Assembly: GCA_028694545.1 (NCBI GenBank)
Contig: JAQVKV010000212.1
Location: 1-5,624, forward strand
Length of the DNA: 5,624 nt
Direction: 5' to 3'
From: Zavarzinia sp.
GTDB lineage: Bacteria > Pseudomonadota > Alphaproteobacteria > Zavarziniales > Zavarziniaceae
Below are positions 1 to 5,624 of this stretch, piece after piece (position 1 is the first letter of the stretch; each line of letters starts with the position of its first letter). Made by a program: the position numbers and the translations under genes. The notes beneath the pieces are model-generated. The model did no database searches, was not told where the DNA came from, and saw nothing but the letters and a program-made list of their open reading frames with translations.

Positions 1-207
1 TGCCGGGCAAGGTCTTGCGGGTTCAATGTCGCCGGATCCTGTCGCACGTTTGTCCCTGTCTGATCGTTGCAATGTTCCGCAGATGGGAATGGTGGTCCCG
101 CCTGCAAAGGGGGCATTCCCGGCAACGGGTGTATACCGCTGTTTTTGCACTGTTTCCGGCGATGAACCGGATTCCCCTTCCGGTCAAGCTGCACTAGGCT
201 CGGCCCC
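1..207. other. Upstream region with no supportable gene
   Basis: No reading frame here looks like a real protein; the short frames present are arginine-, proline- and cysteine-rich in the way chance frames in GC-rich DNA are. A TGA at 163-165 closes the frame of the downstream hydrolase, so that gene cannot begin further upstream than 166. A TATACC (132-137) resembles a -10 box but has no convincing -35 at the right distance, and TTGCAC (145-150) has no good -10 downstream, so no promoter is called. Small inverted repeats are present: ACCGGA/TCCGGT (166-171 and 179-184), and CCCG/CGGG closed by a GCAA tetraloop (118-129). The region probably holds the hydrolase promoter and leader. Confidence 0.5.
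85..120. repeat. Inverted repeat GGGAATG / CATTCCC
   Basis: The arms GGGAATG (85-91) and CATTCCC (114-120) are perfect reverse complements of 7 bases separated by 22 bases. No T-run follows, so it is not a classical terminator. It could be a regulator half-site pair or a leader hairpin for the hydrolase 88 bases downstream. A chance 7-base match at this spacing is quite possible, so the call is descriptive only. Confidence 0.3.
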
Positions 208-1032
208 GTGTTCAATGCCCGTTTCCTCTCGCGCTCCGCCGCTCTCCTGTTCATCACGCTGCTTGCCGGCGCCTGCGATCTTTTCTCGACGGATCGGGAT
301 GATGTCTGGGCGGGCACCATGATCGTCGTGCCCTGGAGTGCGAGCGCGGACGGCAAGCCGATCGAGGCACGGGTCGCGGATCTCGTCGCCGCCGGCGGGA
401 CCGACGACGATCCACTGGCGGGGAAGCTGGCTTCCGATTCGCGCCTGCCCGTGATTGTCTATCTGCACGGCTGTTCGGGCGATATGGCCGGGGTGCCCGG
501 GCTGTTCGCGCAGCGTGGCTTCGTTGTCGTGGCGCCCTGGTCCTTCGCCCGCCGGGGCCGGCCGGAAAGCTGCGGCGATGTCGGGCCCGAGACGCTGCGC
601 TGGCGTCTCGATGAAGCGCGCTGGACGCTCGAACGGCTGAAGGGCCTGCCCTGGGTCGACCCTTGGGGCATCGCGGTCGTGGGGGCCAGCGAAGGTGGCC
701 TTGCCGCCGCCCAGTTCGCCGATGCCCCCGAGGACGTGGTCGCCGTCGTCATCATGGGCTGGACCTGCATCGACCGGCAGAATTTCGACTTCGACGGCAT
801 CCGTGTGCCGGCGGACCGCGCCGTCTATGCCGTCGTCGGGCAGGACGATCCGCTGGTCGCGTCGTCGCGCCTCGGTGGTGACTGCGGTCAGGCGCTGAGG
901 GGCCGGGCCATGGCGCGGAACCGGGTGGTGCGCGGCCTTGGCCACGCGGTTCCGGACAAGGACATCCTGGACGAGATCGCCGCCTTCATCGGTACCGCCC
1001 GGCGCGCTTACGCCCGGCCGGACGGAAACTGA
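208..1032 (+). CDS. Alpha/beta-hydrolase-fold lipoprotein (dienelactone hydrolase-like)
   Basis: A 274-residue predicted esterase-like hydrolase of unknown substrate. The start is GTG: an in-frame TGA lies at 163-165, no ATG lies between, and this start supplies an n-region with Arg5 and Arg9 before a hydrophobic stretch (residues 11-20). The signal ends in a lipobox-like L-A-G-A-C with Cys23 as the likely lipidated residue. Asp24 follows at +2, which in enterobacteria favours inner-membrane retention (Lol avoidance). The catalytic layout is that of the fold: an HGCSGD oxyanion-type turn (87-92), nucleophile elbow G-A-S-E-G with Ser161, an acid in GQDDP (Asp213 or Asp214), and His246 in GLGHAV. 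Cys89, Cys122, Cys187 and Cys226 could form disulfides outside the cytoplasm. No strong Shine-Dalgarno precedes the start. A 106-base gap with its own promoter candidate separates it from the iron cluster, so a functional link to that cluster is unproven. Confidence 0.85.
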   Translation: MFNARFLSRSAALLFITLLAGACDLFSTDRDDVWAGTMIVVPWSASADGKPIEARVADLVAAGGTDDDPLAGKLASDSRLPVIVYLHGCSGDMAGVPGLFAQRGFVVVAPWSFARRGRPESCGDVGPETLRWRLDEARWTLERLKGLPWVDPWGIAVVGASEGGLAAAQFADAPEDVVAVVIMGWTCIDRQNFDFDGIRVPADRAVYAVVGQDDPLVASSRLGGDCGQALRGRAMARNRVVRGLGHAVPDKDILDEIAAFIGTARRAYARPDGN

Positions 1033-1044
1033 GGGATTCCGTCC
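1020..1044 (+). other. Hairpin spanning the hydrolase stop codon
   Basis: GGACGGAA (1020-1027) and TTCCGTCC (1037-1044) form a perfect 8-bp stem with a 9-base loop that contains the TGA stop (1030-1032). Only two T residues follow, so it lacks the U-tract of a textbook intrinsic terminator. It may act as a weak terminator or an mRNA 3' stabiliser separating the hydrolase transcript from the iron cluster. The -35-like TTGCAT of the next promoter candidate begins directly after it, which fits a transcription-unit boundary. Confidence 0.4.
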
Positions 1045-1088
1045 TTGCATCAGCCCCATCGCTGCTATTAATAATGCGTCGCATGTTC
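1045..1088 (+). promoter_or_regulatory. Candidate promoter with Fur-box-like palindrome
   Basis: This is the most AT-rich patch ahead of the iron cluster. TTGCAT (1045-1050, three of six matches to TTGACA) is followed after 15 bases by TATTAA (1066-1071, four of six to TATAAT). A TG at 1063-1064 sits in the extended -10 position, which could offset the short spacer and weak -35. Just downstream is a perfect 11-base palindrome ATGCG-T-CGCAT (1074-1084). The 19 bases centred on T1079 (1070-1088) match the classical E. coli Fur consensus at 11 of 19 positions by hand count. A regulator bound here would cover the expected transcription start, as in iron repression. Alphaproteobacterial regulators (Fur/Mur, Irr, RirA) differ in site preference, so the identity of the regulator is inference. 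Confidence 0.4.
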
Positions 1089-1111
1089 GGTGCGACCGTG
1101 TGGGCGGCGCC

Positions 1112-1138
1112 GACCGGTATCGGTCTGGAGGGAGAGTC
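1112..1138 (+). promoter_or_regulatory. Leader hairpin and ribosome binding site of the first imelysin gene
   Basis: GACCG (1112-1116) and CGGTC (1121-1125) form a perfect 5-bp stem with a GTAT loop. It ends two bases before a strong purine-rich Shine-Dalgarno, GGAGGGAGAG (1128-1137), which leaves six bases between GGAGG and the ATG at 1139. This ribosome site fixes the start of the imelysin gene; an upstream ATG in the same frame (938) would overlap the hydrolase gene and destroy the signal peptide. A hairpin so close to the Shine-Dalgarno could modulate ribosome access, but no alternative pairing partner was found. Confidence 0.55.
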
Positions 1139-2413
1139 ATGAGCGGCAAGAATTGGGCGACGGCACTGGTCGCCGGTGGGATGGCGCTGGGGGTATCGTT
1201 CGGCGCCTTGGCGGCGACGGACAAGGCGGCGGTCCTCAAGACCTACGGCGACCTCGCCGAGGCCGTCTATGGCGACAGCGTGATCACCGCGAAGACCCTG
1301 CAGGCGGCGATCGCCAAGCTGGTCGCCGAACCCTCGGCGGACAATCTGGCGGCGGCCCGCGCTGCCTGGCTGGCGGCCCGGGCGCCCTATCAGCAATCCG
1401 AGGCGTTTCGCTTCGGCAACGCGATCGTCGACGACTGGGAAGGCAAGGTGAATGCCTGGCCGCTGGACGAGGGTCTGATCGATTATGTCGCCGATAGCTA
1501 CGGCACCGAGTCGGACGAAAATCCGTTCTACGCCGCCAATGTCATCGCCAATGCGACGATCACGGCCGGCGGTGAGACCATCGACGCCACCAACATCACG
1601 CCCGAACTGCTCGAGCAGCTTCAGGAAGTGGGCGGGGTCGAGGCTAATGTCGCGACTGGCTATCATGCCATCGAATTCCTGCTCTGGGGCCAGGACCTGA
1701 ACGGCACGGGCCCGGGCGCCGGCGATCGTCCGTGGACCGACTACGCCAAGGGCGATGCCTGCACCAACGGCCATTGCGACCGGCGCGCCGCCTTTCTGAC
1801 CGCCGCCACCACGCTGCTGGTCAGCGATCTCGAATGGATGGCGGCGCAATGGGCCCCGGATGGTGCGGCGCGCAAGGAACTGGCCGAAAAGGGCGAGGAC
1901 GGCGGCATCACCACCATTCTCACCGGCCTCGGCAGCCTGTCCTACGGCGAACTGGCGGGCGAGCGCACCAAGCTCGGCCTGCTGTTGCACGATCCGGAGG
2001 AAGAGCACGACTGCTTCTCCGACAATACCCACAACTCGCATTATTACGACGTGCAGGGCATCGTCGCGGTCTATGACGGCGCCTACAAGCGCGTCGACGG
2101 CACCATGGTCGAAGGGCCGGCGCTGGCCGATCTTGTCGCCGAGGCTGATCCGAAGCTGGCCGAGGAAGTGAAGGCCAAGCTCAAGGCGACCGTGGCCGCC
2201 GCGACTGCCATGAAGGCCCGCGCCGAAAGCACCGAGCACTACGACCAGATGATCGGCGCCGGAAACGAGGCCGGCAACAAGGTCGTGCAGGCCCTGGTCG
2301 ACGGCCTGACCGACCAGACCAAGTCCTTCGAGCGCGTCATCACCGCGCTGAAGCTGGCCCCGGTCGAATTCGAGGGCTCGGACAGCCTCGACAATCCGTC
2401 CGCCGTGGAATAA
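1139..2413 (+). CDS. IrpA-type imelysin family protein (periplasmic iron-uptake component, M75-like)
   Basis: A 424-residue exported protein of the imelysin / peptidase M75 family, IrpA subgroup. A Sec signal peptide occupies about residues 1-25 (Lys4, hydrophobic 7-24, cleavage after A-L-A). Motifs along the mature chain: YQQSEAFRFGN (84-94), VNAWPLDEGLIDYV (104-117), the family signature GYHAIEFLLWG (174-184) in which His176 and Glu179 form the conserved GxHxxE site, a Cys pair (Cys208, Cys213) before Arg-Arg, and the IrpA hallmark HDCFSDNTHN (290-299). The family has two helical-bundle repeats; the GxHxxE site is thought to bind metal. IrpA of cyanobacteria is needed for growth under low iron, while peptidase activity is reported for only some members, so an iron role is likelier here than proteolysis. 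The start is set by the Shine-Dalgarno at 1128-1137. It is the first gene of the cluster and 59 bases precede the di-heme gene. Confidence 0.93.
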   Translation: MSGKNWATALVAGGMALGVSFGALAATDKAAVLKTYGDLAEAVYGDSVITAKTLQAAIAKLVAEPSADNLAAARAAWLAARAPYQQSEAFRFGNAIVDDWEGKVNAWPLDEGLIDYVADSYGTESDENPFYAANVIANATITAGGETIDATNITPELLEQLQEVGGVEANVATGYHAIEFLLWGQDLNGTGPGAGDRPWTDYAKGDACTNGHCDRRAAFLTAATTLLVSDLEWMAAQWAPDGAARKELAEKGEDGGITTILTGLGSLSYGELAGERTKLGLLLHDPEEEHDCFSDNTHNSHYYDVQGIVAVYDGAYKRVDGTMVEGPALADLVAEADPKLAEEVKAKLKATVAAATAMKARAESTEHYDQMIGAGNEAGNKVVQALVDGLTDQTKSFERVITALKLAPVEFEGSDSLDNPSAVE

Positions 2414-2428
2414 CCCGGTCGGATCGTG

Positions 2429-2460
2429 GCGTGCGGGGCCGGATTTCCGGCCCCGTATGC
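2429..2460 (+). other. Long intercistronic hairpin between imelysin and di-heme genes
   Basis: CGGGGCCGGA (2434-2443) and TCCGGCCCCG (2446-2455) are perfect 10-base reverse complements around TT. Pairing can be extended outward through 2429-2433 with 2456-2460 using three Watson-Crick and two G-U pairs, giving a stem of about 14 bp with a four-base ATTT loop. No U-run follows, so it is unlikely to be a full intrinsic terminator. It ends four bases before the Shine-Dalgarno of the di-heme gene. The likely roles are protection of the upstream imelysin mRNA 3' end, partial attenuation, or lowering translation of the next gene, any of which would make the first imelysin more abundant than the downstream products. 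Confidence 0.7.
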
Positions 2461-2464
2461 ATTT

Positions 2465-2478
2465 GGAGAAAGATGATG
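2465..2478 (+). promoter_or_regulatory. Ribosome binding site with two adjacent start codons (di-heme gene)
   Basis: GGAGAAAG (2465-2472) runs straight into ATG-ATG (2473-2478). Measured from GGAG, the spacing is four bases to the first ATG and seven to the second, so the second (2476) may be the true initiator. The difference is a single N-terminal Met in the signal peptide and does not change the mature protein. Confidence 0.6.
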
Positions 2479-3894
2479 ATCCGGTGCGCGACCCTGTCGC
2501 TCCTGCTCGTCCTCGCCGCTGGTTCCGCCGGCGCGGTCGACGGGGTCATGGTGGCGGGCGAACAGGCGCCGGGCGGCAATGCGACGTCGTGGCAGCCTCG
2601 CGACCGGCGCGCCTTCTTGCATCCGTCGGCCGGCATGAGCCTCGAGCGGCGCATGGATTTCCGCCTGGGTGACGCGATCTTCCGCAAGCTCTGGGCCTCT
2701 TCGCCCAGCTCCACCACGGCGTCGGACGGGCTCGGCCCGCTCTACAACGCCCGTTCGTGCCAGAGCTGCCATATCCGTGACGGGCGCGGTCGCGTGCCGG
2801 CTCCGGGCGAGACGGCGGTCTCGCTTTTCCTGCGGCTTTCGGTGCCGCCGAAGACGGCCGCGGAACAGGCTCAGCTCGACAGCGGCGCGCGCCCCGTCCT
2901 GCCGGAGCCGACCTATGGCACCCAGTTGCAGAACGCGGCTGTGCACGGTCTTGCGGGCGAGGGGCGCATGACCGTGACCTATGTTGAAGAGACCGTGGCG
3001 CTGGCCGGGGGCGAGAGCGTCACCCTGCGCCGGCCGACCTACGGCATCACGGATCTCACCTATGGTCCCCTGGCGGTGGACGTCATGATCTCGCCCCGGC
3101 TGGCGCCGGCCATGATCGGCCTCGGCCTGCTGGAAGCGATCCCGGAATCGGACATCGTCGCCCGCGCCGATCCCGACGACGCCGATGGTGACGGTGTGTC
3201 CGGCCGGGCCCAGCGGCTGGGGCCGGAAGGCCGGCTCGGCCGTTTCGGCTGGAAGGCGGGACAGGCGGATGTCGCCGGGCAGAGCGCGGACGCCTTCGCC
3301 GGCGACATCGGCCTGTCCACGCTCCTGGTCCCCCGGTCGCGTGGGGATTGCACCCCGGCGCAGGCGGAATGCATGGCGGCGCCGACCGGCGACGATCCGG
3401 TGGAAGGGGTCGAGGTGCCCCGCGTGCTCTTCGACTATACGGTCTTCTACGCCCGTCATCTGGCGGTGCCGGGGCGGCCACGCGCGGCCGAGCCGGACGT
3501 GCTGGCGGGCCGCGATCTCTTCGTGGCCACGGGCTGTGCCGCTTGTCATGTGCCCGAACAGGTCACGGCCACGGACGGGGTGGACCCGGAACTGGCCGGC
3601 CAGCGCATCTTTCCCTATACGGATCTCCTGCTGCACGACATGGGGCCCGACCTGGCCGACGGCCGGCCCGAGGCGGGGGCCGATGGCGGCGAATGGCGCA
3701 CGGCGCCGCTCTGGGGCATCGGCTTGACGGGCGAGGTCACCGGTCGTACCGAATTCCTCCACGACGGGCGCGCCCGCGGCCTGCTCGAAGCCATACTCTG
3801 GCATGGCGGCGAGGCGGCGGCGGCGCGGGCCCGCGTCGTCGAAATGTCGCCGCAAGAACGTCGTCTACTGATCGAATTCCTGTCGTCGCTGTAA
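2473..3894 (+). CDS. Di-heme c-type oxidoreductase, DUF1111 family
   Basis: A 473-residue exported cytochrome with two covalent heme sites, related to the di-heme peroxidase-like 'thiol oxidoreductase' group. The Sec signal peptide covers about residues 1-21 (Arg4, hydrophobic core 8-16, cleavage near A-G-A). Heme site 1 is C96-Q-S-C99-H100; heme site 2 is C355-A-A-C358-H359. Between them are an acidic DPDDADGDG loop (233-241), resembling calcium-binding DxDxDG loops, followed by SGR; RFGWKAGQ (257-264); a Cys pair (293, 300) that may be a disulfide; and FYARHLAVPGRP (325-336). The C-terminal half has LLLHDMGPDLADG (385-397), where Met390 is a candidate distal heme ligand, then APLWGIGL (411-418) and FLHDGRARGLLEAILWHGG (428-446), all typical of the family. 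Its place between two imelysins suggests electron transfer or iron redox cycling during uptake; the substrate is not known. Length is normal and no key residue appears missing. Confidence 0.93.
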   Translation: MMIRCATLSLLLVLAAGSAGAVDGVMVAGEQAPGGNATSWQPRDRRAFLHPSAGMSLERRMDFRLGDAIFRKLWASSPSSTTASDGLGPLYNARSCQSCHIRDGRGRVPAPGETAVSLFLRLSVPPKTAAEQAQLDSGARPVLPEPTYGTQLQNAAVHGLAGEGRMTVTYVEETVALAGGESVTLRRPTYGITDLTYGPLAVDVMISPRLAPAMIGLGLLEAIPESDIVARADPDDADGDGVSGRAQRLGPEGRLGRFGWKAGQADVAGQSADAFAGDIGLSTLLVPRSRGDCTPAQAECMAAPTGDDPVEGVEVPRVLFDYTVFYARHLAVPGRPRAAEPDVLAGRDLFVATGCAACHVPEQVTATDGVDPELAGQRIFPYTDLLLHDMGPDLADGRPEAGADGGEWRTAPLWGIGLTGEVTGRTEFLHDGRARGLLEAILWHGGEAAAARARVVEMSPQERRLLIEFLSSL

Positions 3895-3909
3895 GGAGCA
3901 TCCGTGATG
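3893..3909 (+). promoter_or_regulatory. Ribosome binding site overlapping the di-heme stop codon; GTG/ATG start choice
   Basis: AAGGAG (3893-3898) shares bases with the TAA stop (3892-3894) of the di-heme gene, which implies close translational coupling. Two adjacent in-frame starts follow, GTG (3904) and ATG (3907), lying five and eight bases after AGGAG. ATG at 3907 is preferred for codon strength and spacing; the choice changes only one residue. Confidence 0.65.
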
Positions 3910-5031
3910 CGCGAATGGTTGAAGGTTCTGACGCTGGCGGGCCTCGTCGCGGGCAGTCCCATGGTCGCGCGGGCGGAGGACGAGGACGAGGCCCCCGCCC
4001 TCAGCGAAGAGGCGGTGGCGGCACTCACCGTGATGAACAATGCCATCGTCGATCGCCATGTGATGCCCCGTTTCGCCCGTCTGGCCGAGGCGGGCACCCT
4101 CCTCCACGGAGCGGCGGTGCGTTTTCGCGACGCACCGGACGCGGCCGGGCGGGAAGCCTTGCTCGCGGCCTATGCGGCGGCGTCCGACGCCTGGCAGGGG
4201 GTGCAGCATCTGCGCTTCGGCCCCTCCGAACTATTCATGCGCTCGTCGCGCCTGATGTTCTGGCCCGATCCCCGCAACAATGTCGGCCGCCAGCTCGACG
4301 CCCTGCTCGCGAAGAAGGATCCCGCCACTTTCGATCCCGAGGCCCTGCAGAAGCAGAGCGTGGCGGTCCAGGGCCTGCCGGCGCTTGAACGCCTGCTCTA
4401 CGGCGACGACGCCGCCGACCTTGCGGGGGATGGTGATGACGCCCGCCTGCGCCGGGCCGCGATCGCCGGCATCGCGGCGGTGATCGAGATCCAGGCCAGG
4501 GGGGCTGACGACGACTGGCGGGGTGGCGACGTCGCCTATGCGAAGCTTATGAAGACGGCGGGACCGAAGAATGAATTCTATCGTACCGCTTCCGAAGTGA
4601 CGGTCGAACTCTTCAAGGCGTTCCATCTAGCGCTCGAAGTGGTGGCGGACCGCAAGCTGACCAAGGCGCTTGGTGAATCGGCGGACAAGGCCCGGCCCCG
4701 CCTGCTCGAGCAATGGCGCAGCGGCCGTGCCCTCGACAATATCCGCATCGACCTCCACGCCGCCGCCGACCTCTGGCACGCCGGCATGAGCGACGTGGTG
4801 CGCGACCGCGATCCGGCCCTCGCCAAGGAGGTGGAGGATGCGCTGGCGGCCACGATCGCGACGGCGGCCGCCATCGCCCCTCCGCTCGACGAGGCCCTGG
4901 CCGATCCGGCGCGCCGCCCGGCGGTGGAACACCTGGCGGCTCAGGCGGAGGCGGCCAAGACCCTGCTCGCCAACCGGGTGGCGCCCGTGCTCGGCATTCC
5001 GCTCGGCTTCAATGCGCTGGACGGGGATTGA
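3907..5031 (+). CDS. Second imelysin-domain protein, diverged GxHxxE site
   Basis: A 374-residue exported protein of the imelysin family, from a different subgroup than the first imelysin and about 50 residues shorter. The signal peptide covers residues 1-23 (Arg2, Lys6, hydrophobic 8-15, cleavage after A-R-A), followed by an acidic EDEDE stretch. Recognisable blocks are LRFGPSELF (102-110), RLMFWPDPRNNVGRQLDALL (115-134), GLPALERLLYG (156-166) and the C-terminal GIPLGFNALDGD (363-374). GLPALE aligns with the GxHxxE motif of the first imelysin but has Pro158 instead of His, with Glu161 kept, so metal binding at this site is probably altered or lost. No cysteine is seen, unlike its partner. 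It starts 12 bases after the di-heme stop with an overlapping ribosome site, so it is almost certainly co-expressed. It may be a structural or docking partner of the di-heme protein rather than a metal-binding copy; that role is inferred. Confidence 0.9.
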   Translation: MREWLKVLTLAGLVAGSPMVARAEDEDEAPALSEEAVAALTVMNNAIVDRHVMPRFARLAEAGTLLHGAAVRFRDAPDAAGREALLAAYAAASDAWQGVQHLRFGPSELFMRSSRLMFWPDPRNNVGRQLDALLAKKDPATFDPEALQKQSVAVQGLPALERLLYGDDAADLAGDGDDARLRRAAIAGIAAVIEIQARGADDDWRGGDVAYAKLMKTAGPKNEFYRTASEVTVELFKAFHLALEVVADRKLTKALGESADKARPRLLEQWRSGRALDNIRIDLHAAADLWHAGMSDVVRDRDPALAKEVEDALAATIATAAAIAPPLDEALADPARRPAVEHLAAQAEAAKTLLANRVAPVLGIPLGFNALDGD

Positions 5032-5035
5032 GGCG

Positions 5036-5624
5036 ATGGTGGCGGTGACGCGGCGTCGCGGCCTCGGCCTGCTGGCGGGCAGTGTCGGCGCCCTGTTCGG
5101 CCGACGCGCGCGCGCCGCCGGTCCTCGCGCGCTCTGGTTCGGCACGCGGCTGGACGCGGCAGGCAATGCAAGGGCCACCGCCTTTGACGACCAAGGCCGC
5201 ATCGTGGTCGATTTCGCCCTGCCGGCGCGCGGTCATGGCGTTTCCATCGCCCCTGACCGGCGCCACGCGGTCGTTCTCGGCCGGCGTCCGGGGCTTTTCG
5301 CCTTTGTCGTCGACATGGCGACGGGTGAGATCACGGACCGTCTGTCCGTGCCCGAGGGGCGGCATCTGTGCGGCCACGGAATTCACACGCCGGACGGAAA
5401 GCTCTTCCTCGCCACCGAGACGGACTGGGAGGGGGAGCGCGGCCTGCTCGGCGTCTATGACGTCGCCAGCGGTTACAGGCGCGTCGCGGAATGGGAGAGC
5501 GGGGGGCTCGATCCGCACGACGTGCGCATGCTGCCGGGCGGACGGTTCGCCGTCGTCGCCAATGGCGGCATCCTCACTCATCCGGACGCGCCCGGCGCCA
5601 AGCTGAACCTCGATGAGATGGATT
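5036..5624 (+). CDS. DUF1513 family protein with Tat-like signal, 3' end cut by window
   Basis: The first 196 codons of a gene that continues past the window. The N-terminus has a twin-arginine-like TRRRGLGLLAG (5-15), a weakly hydrophobic stretch and a second basic cluster RRARA (23-27), so export by Tat is likely. Blocks typical of DUF1513 follow: ARGHGVSIAP (64-73), LGRRPGLFAFVVD (81-93), GRHLCGHGIHTPDG (108-121), ATETDWEGERGLLGVYD (126-142), LDPHDVRMLPGG (158-169) and VVANGGILTHPD (173-184). The family is thought to be a periplasmic beta-propeller; its biochemical role is unknown, but it regularly closes imelysin / di-heme clusters. The gene begins four bases after the preceding stop. GAGG at 5030-5033 is only two bases from ATG 5036 and better spaced for GTG 5039 or GTG 5045, so the exact start is uncertain by up to three residues. 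Confidence 0.88.
   Translation, partial: MVAVTRRRGLGLLAGSVGALFGRRARAAGPRALWFGTRLDAAGNARATAFDDQGRIVVDFALPARGHGVSIAPDRRHAVVLGRRPGLFAFVVDMATGEITDRLSVPEGRHLCGHGIHTPDGKLFLATETDWEGERGLLGVYDVASGYRRVAEWESGGLDPHDVRMLPGGRFAVVANGGILTHPDAPGAKLNLDEMD

Noticed and set aside
15..322. Two short + strand frames (15-197 and 26-322) in the upstream region
   Set aside because: They overlap each other, have no convincing ribosome site and read as Cys/Arg/Pro/Ser-rich noise; the second runs into the hydrolase gene.
938..1138. Upstream extension of the first imelysin to an ATG at 938
   Set aside because: It would add 67 residues overlapping the hydrolase gene out of frame, bury the signal peptide and ignore the strong Shine-Dalgarno at 1128-1137.
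184..1239. Open frame on the minus strand (351 codons) opposite the hydrolase
   Set aside because: Its product is Arg/Pro/Ala-rich, crosses the intergenic promoter region and shows no motif; the + strand hydrolase has a full catalytic triad.
986..2239. Long open frame on the minus strand (417 codons) opposite the first imelysin gene
   Set aside because: Same cause: it shadows a confidently identified imelysin, starts and ends inside it or the gap, and shows no domain.
2239..3855. Long open frame on the minus strand (538 codons) opposite the di-heme gene
   Set aside because: It is antisense to a gene with two intact CxxCH sites and clear family motifs. Its translation is Arg/His/Gly-rich with no recognisable domain, as expected from a frame kept open by GC-rich codon bias.
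3348..4388. Long + strand frame (346 codons) across the di-heme and second imelysin genes
   Set aside because: It is a shifted frame of two real genes, made largely of Gly/Arg/Ala runs, and has no domain.
1673..5384. Six GAATTC sites in 5.6 kb of GC-rich DNA (1673, 2366, 3751, 3874, 4573, 5379)
   Set aside because: More than expected by chance, but five of the six encode Glu-Phe in frame and the other lies in conserved coding sequence, so protein constraint is a sufficient explanation.

Overview
The window reads as a GC-rich (about two thirds G+C by eye) stretch of a Gram-negative chromosome. Signal peptides, a lipobox, periplasmic c-type heme sites and strong G/C use at third codon positions all fit. 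The protein families and codon use suggest an alphaproteobacterium, but nothing fixes the genus. All five supported genes lie on the + strand, and no mobile element, CRISPR array, tRNA or rRNA was seen.

Layout: 1-207 has no supportable gene, only small inverted repeats. 208-1032 encodes a lipoprotein of the alpha/beta-hydrolase fold. A 106-base gap follows, holding a hairpin over the hydrolase stop codon, an AT-rich candidate promoter and a Fur-box-like palindrome. A tight four-gene cluster then runs to the window end: an IrpA-type imelysin (1139-2413), a di-heme c-type DUF1111 oxidoreductase (2473-3894), a second, diverged imelysin-domain protein (3907-5031) and a DUF1513 protein with a Tat-like signal (from 5036, cut by the window end). 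Gaps inside the cluster are 59, 12 and 4 bases, so co-transcription is likely.

How they may work together: imelysin-domain proteins are linked to bacterial iron uptake (IrpA of cyanobacteria, the imelysin domain of EfeO), and the order imelysin / di-heme protein / imelysin / DUF1513 is a recurring conserved cluster. All four products carry export signals, so they probably form a periplasmic or membrane-associated iron-handling module in which the di-heme protein supplies redox chemistry. The mechanism is not established and no permease or TonB receptor is visible here. The most interesting points are the asymmetry between the two imelysins (GxHxxE intact in the first, His replaced by Pro in the second), the large hairpin between the first two cluster genes, and the iron-regulator-like palindrome ahead of the cluster.
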